Part shown: piece by piece, positions 6,451-10,655 of the stretch
Layout: each line of letters opens with the position of its first letter
Position numbering within the stretch: the stretch's first letter is position 1
Assembly (NCBI GenBank): GCA_016218905.1
Contig: JACRCS010000436.1
Span: 1-10,655 of the forward strand
Length of the DNA stretch: 10,655 nt
Reading direction: 5' to 3'
Source: Deltaproteobacteria bacterium
GTDB taxonomy: Bacteria > Desulfobacterota_C > Deferrisomatia > Deferrisomatales > JACRMM01
Program-made: the position numbers and the translations under genes
Notes under the pieces: generated by a model
Seen by the model: only the letters and a program-made list of their open reading frames with translations
Database searches by the model: none
What the model was told of the DNA's origin: nothing

Positions 6451-7800
6451 TCACACCATGTCCAGGTATCTCTCCCTCTCCCACTCGTGGACCACACGCC
6501 GGAACTGGTCGGCTTCGTGACGGCTCACTGCGGCGAACGTGTTGACGAAGTCGCTTCCGAAGTAGCGCCGGGCCACCTCGCTCTCGGAGAAGAGGTCGGT
6601 CGCCTCCTTTAGGGAGGTCGGGATGGGCTCGCCGGCTCCGGGCCGGTAGCCGTCGCCGATGATCTGATCGGGCAGGGCGAGTTTGCGCCGCACCCCATCG
6701 AGACCGGCGGCGATGTTCGCCGCAAAGACGAGATAGGGGTTCGCTTCGGCTGCGCTCATCCGGTTCTCGATGCGAGTGCCCTTGCCCGCCAGCACGGCCC
6801 GCAGCGCGGTCGTTCGATTGTCGATTCCCCAGTTGAGCCTCGTCGGGGCGTACGAATAGGGGGCGATCCTCTTGTAGGCGTTCACCGTCCACGCCCCGAG
6901 GACGTACATCGTGCGGAAACTGTTGATGAGCCCCGCCATGTAGTGGGCCATGGTGTCGCTCATGCCCTCGTGGCCGTTCTCGAAGAGGTTCTCGCCGCTT
7001 CCCGCGTCCCAGAGGCTCTGGTGCACGTGGTAGCCGTTGCCGGACTGTCCTTGCCAGATCTTTGACATGAACGTGGCGCGCATGCCGTGCTGTCGCGCGA
7101 TCTCCTTCACTCCGGCCTTGAAGAGCATCGTCTTGTCGGCCTGCTCCAGCGCGTTCGAGTACTTGAGGTTCACCTCCAGCTGCGCGGGTCCGTACTCCGT
7201 ATTGGACGCTTCGATCGTGATCCCGATCTGGGCCATCTTCTCCCGGATCTCCCCGAGCACGAACTCGACCGCGTACCCGGCCTGGATCTCGTAGCAGTGG
7301 ATCCCGTCGTACACGGGGGTCCGGCCGTCCGGCTGAAGGAGGTAGAACTCGAGCTCGGAGGCCGTCACCACCGAGTAGCCGTCCTCGGCCGCTTCACGGA
7401 GGACGCCCTTCAAGACGGTCCGCGGCGCAAACGGGATCGGCTGGCCGTGCTCCGTGGCCAGGTCGCACAGGACGAACGCGGTGGACGCCTGCCACGGGAG
7501 CACCTCGAAGGTCGTGAGGTCCGGGACGGCCACCATGTCTGGAAAACCATTGGCCCAGGAAGAGAACTCGAGCCCCTCGACGATGCCGCACTGGACGTCC
7601 CACCCGAGGGCGACTACGCAAAACGCGACGCCCTTCGTGCCCTTCTTCATCCGCTCGACGAAGTAGCTCGCCGGGATGCTCTTGCCCCGCAGGACGCCCT
7701 GCAGGTCGGGAAAGCCGATCTGCACGGTCTTGATCCCTTCCTTCTCGATCCGCTCCGCGACCGCGAGAGCCAGGCTGTCGTCACCTTTGCCGCTATTCAT
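6451..7800 (-). CDS. Glutamine-synthetase-like gamma-glutamyl ligase
   Basis: ATP-dependent ligase of the glutamine synthetase fold, 449 residues. Metal and substrate residues of GS are kept: E149/E151 (SELEF), E202 and E209 (TEYGPAQLE), H258 (GNGYHVHQS), R311 (YKRI), R329 and R334 (NRTTALR), E345/R347 (RIENR). The ammonium site is not. The FDGSSI motif is absent near residues 58-75 (the region reads FCVVALGWDVQ), and the Glu matching Salmonella GS E327 is Tyr317 (APYSYAP instead of PGYEAP). No NLYDLPPEE adenylylation signature is seen. These changes are typical of PuuA/GlnA3/GlnA4-type enzymes that join glutamate to an amine. GGAGGA five bases before the ATG supports the start. It heads a unit with a permease and a Usp. 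True glutamine synthetase is less likely; the acceptor amine is unknown. Confidence 0.88.
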   Translation of the reverse strand: MNSGKGDDSLALAVAERIEKEGIKTVQIGFPDLQGVLRGKSIPASYFVERMKKGTKGVAFCVVALGWDVQCGIVEGLEFSSWANGFPDMVAVPDLTTFEVLPWQASTAFVLCDLATEHGQPIPFAPRTVLKGVLREAAEDGYSVVTASELEFYLLQPDGRTPVYDGIHCYEIQAGYAVEFVLGEIREKMAQIGITIEASNTEYGPAQLEVNLKYSNALEQADKTMLFKAGVKEIARQHGMRATFMSKIWQGQSGNGYHVHQSLWDAGSGENLFENGHEGMSDTMAHYMAGLINSFRTMYVLGAWTVNAYKRIAPYSYAPTRLNWGIDNRTTALRAVLAGKGTRIENRMSAAEANPYLVFAANIAAGLDGVRRKLALPDQIIGDGYRPGAGEPIPTSLKEATDLFSESEVARRYFGSDFVNTFAAVSRHEADQFRRVVHEWERERYLDMV

Positions 7801-8048
7801 CTCGATCCTCCGCTAGAGGGGGCGAAGCCGCGGGGGCCGCCCGTTGATTTCCGGTGCTCAGTCGCTCGGCAGGACCCTCTTGCGGGATTCCTTCGTTCCG
7901 AGCACGCCGGGGCACAGGCGCCATCTTTTGTGAAAAGGTCGTAGTGTTTTATCGTTGTTCTCCCGGTTATTAGCACTCTTACCAGAGACGCGATAACCAT
8001 CATGGCGGCGATTCTAACGATGTTTTATCGCTTTCCCGCGTCGCACCG
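7801..8048 (-). promoter_or_regulatory. Leader of the GS-like operon with TTATCG/CGATAA sites
   Basis: No gene is supported here. GCGATAA (7990-7996) and TTATCGC (8025-8031) form a perfect 7-bp inverted repeat separated by 28 bases, and a third TTATCG lies at 7949-7954. The ten bases TGTTTTATCG occur twice, at 7945-7954 and 8021-8030. The region 7925-8030 is markedly more AT-rich than its surroundings. A weak promoter may lie inside: TAATAA (7972-7967) with TTATCG (7996-7991) 18 bases upstream on the minus strand, which would put the sites over and around it. The repeats are seen; an operator role is inference. Confidence 0.4.
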
Positions 8049-8088
8049 AGCCGCGTCTCCTGAGGCGACGATGCCCTCAGGAGCGGCT
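8049..8088 (-). terminator. Strong hairpin ending the flavoprotein unit
   Basis: CTCCTGAGG and CCTCAGGAG (8057-8065 and 8075-8083) form a perfect 9-bp stem around a 9-base loop, extended by AGCCG/CGGCT (8049-8053, 8084-8088) with a three-base bulge. It sits 33 bases after the stop of the Cys-rich gene and before the next unit's leader, where a terminator is expected. No T run follows on the minus strand, so it would need Rho or act as a transcript-stabilising end. Confidence 0.5.
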
Positions 8089-8120
8089 ACTGAGGGCGGA
8101 CGCTCGCGCGCTTGGGTCCT

Positions 8121-8387
8121 TCACCGCCCCGGCCCGGCGACTGCGGTGCCACCGAACGGCCCGCGCGCGAGGATCGGCAAAACGTCAGAGAGGAACGCGA
8201 GGACACGCCGAGAGGCAACCCGGGACGGGGCGAGGCGTCGGCAGGAGGCGCAGCGGCCCTTCTGCCGCCGGGGAGCGGGCAGAAGGGGGCAGTCGTGCGC
8301 GCTGCACGAGCCACACTCCCTCCCCTTCGGGCCCACGCAGCCGTAGATCTCGTCGCATCGTTTACAGTGCAGAAGGACCGTCTCCAT
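8121..8387 (-). CDS. Small Cys-rich putative metal-binding protein
   Basis: I do not recognise a named family. The 88-residue product begins METVLLHCKRCDEIYGC and has eight Cys, mostly in pairs: C8-x2-C11, C17, C25-x2-C28, C33, C46-x2-C49, enough for two zinc or iron sites, then a basic and hydrophobic tail. Third codon positions are strongly G/C as in neighbouring genes, which supports coding. It starts 83 bases after the flavoprotein stop on the same strand. An in-frame ATG at 8414 would add nine residues; neither has a strong ribosome site (GAGG precedes both loosely). A role with the flavoprotein upstream, for example as an electron or metal partner, is only suggested by position. The last 40 residues are less protein-like, so the true end could differ if there is a sequence error. 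Confidence 0.45.
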   Translation of the reverse strand: METVLLHCKRCDEIYGCVGPKGRECGSCSAHDCPLLPAPRRQKGRCASCRRLAPSRVASRRVLAFLSDVLPILARGPFGGTAVAGPGR

Positions 8388-8432
8388 GGCCGCCTCGCGT
8401 TTCCGAGGCCCCATGGCCTCGTCTCTGCGGCG

Positions 8433-8451
8433 GCCGGGGCGGAGCCCCGGC
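8433..8451. other. Hairpin between flavoprotein and Cys-rich gene
   Basis: GCCGGGGC and GCCCCGGC form an 8-bp perfect stem around a three-base loop, 19 bases after the flavoprotein stop. No T run follows. It may pause transcription, protect the upstream message, or lower expression of the small gene. Confidence 0.4.
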
Positions 8452-8470
8452 GCGCCTCGGGTATCTCGAG

Positions 8471-10655
8471 CTAGCAGTACGCCCTCGCCCGGCGCCCGGA
8501 CGCGAGGGGGATCCCCAGCGCCTCGGAGGTGGCGATCGTGATGGTCCGCATGTCCTCGGGTTCGAGGTTGTGGACGTTCGTCTTGCCCGTGCACCGCGCG
8601 ATGATCGCGGTCTCCTCCGCGGTGCCCTTGACCCAATTCCTGGCTGCGGCCCCGAGCTCTTCGAGTGAGCCGCCGCCGTCGAAGGCGACCCCTCCGCCCT
8701 GGATTGTTCCCCCGAGCGCCAGACCCATGGCGACCCCGAACACCCCGGCGTTGCAGTTGATTCCGAGCACCTTGGCAACGTCGGTGCCGGACCGAAGGCC
8801 GCCGAAATACGCCAGCGCGATCTCTTCCTCCTGCCCCCGCTCCCGGAGGATCCGGATCGCGTCTCGGAGGACCGTCAGGTCGGGTGGCTTCCCGAGCTCC
8901 GCCTCCGGGTGGCCGATCTTCCGGGTCCCGTCGAGGACGAGGAGGTCGAAGCCGTTGTCGAGCGCGTGGGTAATGGCGCTCTCGAGCCAGGCAGCCCCGA
9001 CCGCGATACCGAGGAGCTGCCCTTCGCGCGCCCGCCGCGTAGGGACCGCCCGAAACCCGTTCTCGAGGACGTAGATCAATCCGTCCGCGCTCTCCTGAGG
9101 CTCGCCCCTCCCCGGAGCCACGAGCTGGAGCCAGGGAGCGCCGTCTTCCAGGGGCCGGAAGCCGACGTACCTGCAGCCGCTCTCCCGGATCGCCGCCGAG
9201 AGCGCCCTCTTCACGTCCGCGGGCGCGTCGTCGAACCCGGTGAAGAGGAAGGGCTGCCTGAGCTCGAGCGTCCCGAGACGGGTAGCGGTCGCGCAGGCTT
9301 CGCGGTAGGGGTCGATGACCAGCCGAGTGAGGCCTGCCGCGAGGAAGACGACATCGTCGAAGTTCGGCGGTCGCCCTGGGGGGAAAGGATTGTCGCGGGG
9401 CTCCAGCCGAAGCCGTAGGAGCTCCGCGCATCGGGCCGCGTCGCCCGGCTCGGTCTTGGCCATGAGGTGGATGTGGTCGCGCGTCCTGCGGTTGTAGTCC
9501 GCCGAGCCTGTCTCGGCGTCGCACCGCAGACATCTCGCCGCCTGCCGCTTGGCGGTCTCGGGATCGTAGGTCCCGTCGCATTCCGTCAGGAGGGAGGGCG
9601 CCTCGCCGAGGCCGGCGAAGGCCGGCTCCTCGCGACGGAGCTTCTCCCACCTCGGGTCCTGCGCCACCGGCACCCGGCGGGTCGTGTAGCGAGTCCGGTA
9701 CGGATCCGCCTCGCGGCCCTCCAGGAAGGCCTGGAGGTAGTGGGCGGCCCGGTGACCCTGCTCGGTCGCGTAGACGATCGCCGAGGGGCCGAAGGCGCCG
9801 TCGCCCGCCGCGAAGACCTTGGGATCGGCGGTTCGCAGGGTGTCCCGGTCGGCCCGGACGTAACCCCGCTCGAGGAGGCCGGCGCGCTGGAGCTCCTCGT
9901 TCTCCGCCGCGAGGCCGATGGCCACGAGCACGGCGTCGCACGCCACCGTCGTGGTCACCTTATCGTCGTAAGCCGGATTGAACCGGCCGGTCTCATCGAA
10001 GACGGAGACGCAGCGGACGAACTCGACCCCGGTCACCTTCCGGCCGTCGTGAAGGATGCGCCTGGGCCCCCACGCGTCGTGAATCCGGATCCCCTCGGCC
10101 TCGGCCTCCACGACCTCGTGGGCCCAGGCGGGCATCGTCTCCCGGGTCTCGAGGCAGTAGACGTCGACCGCTTCGGGACCGACCCGCCGGGCGGTGCGAG
10201 CGACGTCCATGGCGACGTTTCCACCCCCGATCACCACCGCCCGGCCGTGCAGGACGACCTTCTTCCCCTCGTTCAGATCCGTCAGGAAACCGATGCCGTG
10301 GAGGCCCCCGACCCCGTCGTCCTCGCCCGGGACGCCGAGTTTGCGGTCCCGCCAGAGCCCGATGGCGAGGAGCACCGCCGCGTGGCGCTTCTTCAGCTCC
10401 GCGAGGCTCACCTCCTTGCCGAGGGCGCAATTCTCGTGGACGACGATCCCGGGGCAGTGCCAGCGCAGCCGGTGGAGGTCCTGGTCGAGGTAGGCTTTCG
10501 GGAGCCGGAAGGGTGGGATCCCCGCGGCCATCATGCCCCCGAGTCGGGACGACTTCTCGTAGAGGTGGACCTCGTAGCCGGCCTCGGCGAGGTCTTGGGC
10601 CGCCGTGAGCCCCGCGGGTCCGGCGCCGACGATGCCGACGGTCTGGGCCTTCGTC
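8471..10655 (-). CDS. GltD-like reductase fused to glutamate-synthase-type FMN domain (cut by right edge)
   Basis: 727 residues are visible and the N terminus lies beyond the edge. The first part is a GltD-like FAD/NAD(P)H oxidoreductase: FAD fold VGIVGAGPAGLTAA near 6-19, NAD(P)H fold VVIGGGNVAMDVARTARRVG near 140-159, and the second FAD contact FAAGDGAFGPSAIVYATEQG near 281-300. A CLRC pair follows near 375-378. From about 430 comes a barrel related to the FMN domain of glutamate synthases (NFDDVVFLAAGLTRLVIDPY, IALAYFGGLRSGTDVAKVLG, TGKTNVHNLEPEDMRTITIA, GIPLASG). The iron-sulfur Cys cluster of GltB (C..NTCPVG) and the usual GGTGA loop are not seen, nor any glutamine amidotransferase domain. 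Electron flow from NAD(P)H through FAD to FMN is likely; glutamate synthesis is possible but unproven. An in-frame ATG at 10534 is internal, because the Rossmann motif lies upstream of it. Confidence 0.85.
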   Translation of the reverse strand, partial: TKAQTVGIVGAGPAGLTAAQDLAEAGYEVHLYEKSSRLGGMMAAGIPPFRLPKAYLDQDLHRLRWHCPGIVVHENCALGKEVSLAELKKRHAAVLLAIGLWRDRKLGVPGEDDGVGGLHGIGFLTDLNEGKKVVLHGRAVVIGGGNVAMDVARTARRVGPEAVDVYCLETRETMPAWAHEVVEAEAEGIRIHDAWGPRRILHDGRKVTGVEFVRCVSVFDETGRFNPAYDDKVTTTVACDAVLVAIGLAAENEELQRAGLLERGYVRADRDTLRTADPKVFAAGDGAFGPSAIVYATEQGHRAAHYLQAFLEGREADPYRTRYTTRRVPVAQDPRWEKLRREEPAFAGLGEAPSLLTECDGTYDPETAKRQAARCLRCDAETGSADYNRRTRDHIHLMAKTEPGDAARCAELLRLRLEPRDNPFPPGRPPNFDDVVFLAAGLTRLVIDPYREACATATRLGTLELRQPFLFTGFDDAPADVKRALSAAIRESGCRYVGFRPLEDGAPWLQLVAPGRGEPQESADGLIYVLENGFRAVPTRRAREGQLLGIAVGAAWLESAITHALDNGFDLLVLDGTRKIGHPEAELGKPPDLTVLRDAIRILRERGQEEEIALAYFGGLRSGTDVAKVLGINCNAGVFGVAMGLALGGTIQGGGVAFDGGGSLEELGAAARNWVKGTAEETAIIARCTGKTNVHNLEPEDMRTITIATSEALGIPLASGRRARAYC

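Noticed and set aside
4702..6612. 636-codon open frame on the plus strand
   Set aside because: It lies opposite the permease and GS-like genes, its product is dominated by Arg, Glu, Asp, His and Gly without any domain, and it follows from high third-position GC on the coding strand.
7970..7978. TTAGCACTC, one half of a CIRCE (HrcA) operator
   Set aside because: The matching GAGTGCTAA after nine bases is absent and the gene is not a chaperone, so a half-site match is likely chance.
7797..8003. 68-codon minus-strand open frame overlapping the GS-like start by ATGA
   Set aside because: The overlap looks like coupling, but there is no ribosome site, the second half is typical non-coding Arg/Ser/Gly sequence, and it lies over the repeated TTATCG sites, so I treat it as leader.
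7801..8120. Sigma-54 promoter for the GS-like operon
   Set aside because: Nitrogen genes often use TGGCAC-N5-TTGC promoters, so I looked for one; no acceptable match is present on the minus strand here or upstream of gdh.
8121..9941. 606-codon minus-strand open frame
   Set aside because: Most of it is the wrong frame of the flavoprotein and is Arg/Gly/Pro-rich. Only its last 88 codons, beyond the flavoprotein stop, are kept as the Cys-rich gene.

Overview
The window is high-GC bacterial DNA and every convincing gene reads on the minus strand, from right to left. A signal-peptide-bearing beta-barrel protein ending in Phe points to a diderm (Gram-negative) cell. The imperfect palindrome built on CTCTGCGCCTCT resembles repeats I know from environmental high-GC bacteria such as Acidobacteriota-like lineages. 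The phylum is a guess and cannot be fixed from this sequence.

Layout in transcription order (right to left). (1) 10655-8471: a large flavoprotein, cut by the window edge, that joins a GltD-like FAD/NAD(P)H reductase to a divergent glutamate-synthase-type FMN barrel. A small Cys-rich putative metal-binding protein (8387-8121) follows, then a strong hairpin (8049-8088). (2) 8048-7801: a non-coding leader with three TTATCG/CGATAA sites. It is followed by a probable transcription unit: a glutamine-synthetase-like gamma-glutamyl ligase (7800-6451), an APC-family amine/amino-acid permease (6372-4729) and a UspA-type stress protein (4659-4225). (3) 4224-4097: a short gap with hairpins, then a BBP2-like outer-membrane porin (4096-2756). 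(4) 2755-1819: more than 900 bases with no intact gene. It holds the C-terminal remnant of a citrate synthase, palindromic repeats that may be a small mobile element, and an AT-rich block next to a likely gdh promoter. (5) 1818-568: glutamate dehydrogenase, followed after 11 bases by nadB (L-aspartate oxidase), which runs off the left edge.

The genes share a theme of nitrogen around glutamate. GDH interconverts 2-oxoglutarate and glutamate, and NadB draws on aspartate for NAD synthesis. The GS-like enzyme with its permease most likely imports an amine and gamma-glutamylates it, because the two ammonium-site signatures of true glutamine synthetase are replaced. The flavoprotein has glutamate-synthase folds, but no glutamine amidotransferase domain is visible. 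I see no CRISPR array, tRNA, rRNA, intact transposase or obvious defence system. The most unusual items are the GltD/FMN-barrel fusion with its Cys-rich neighbour, the citrate synthase remnant beside the porin, and the repeat-rich gap upstream of gdh.
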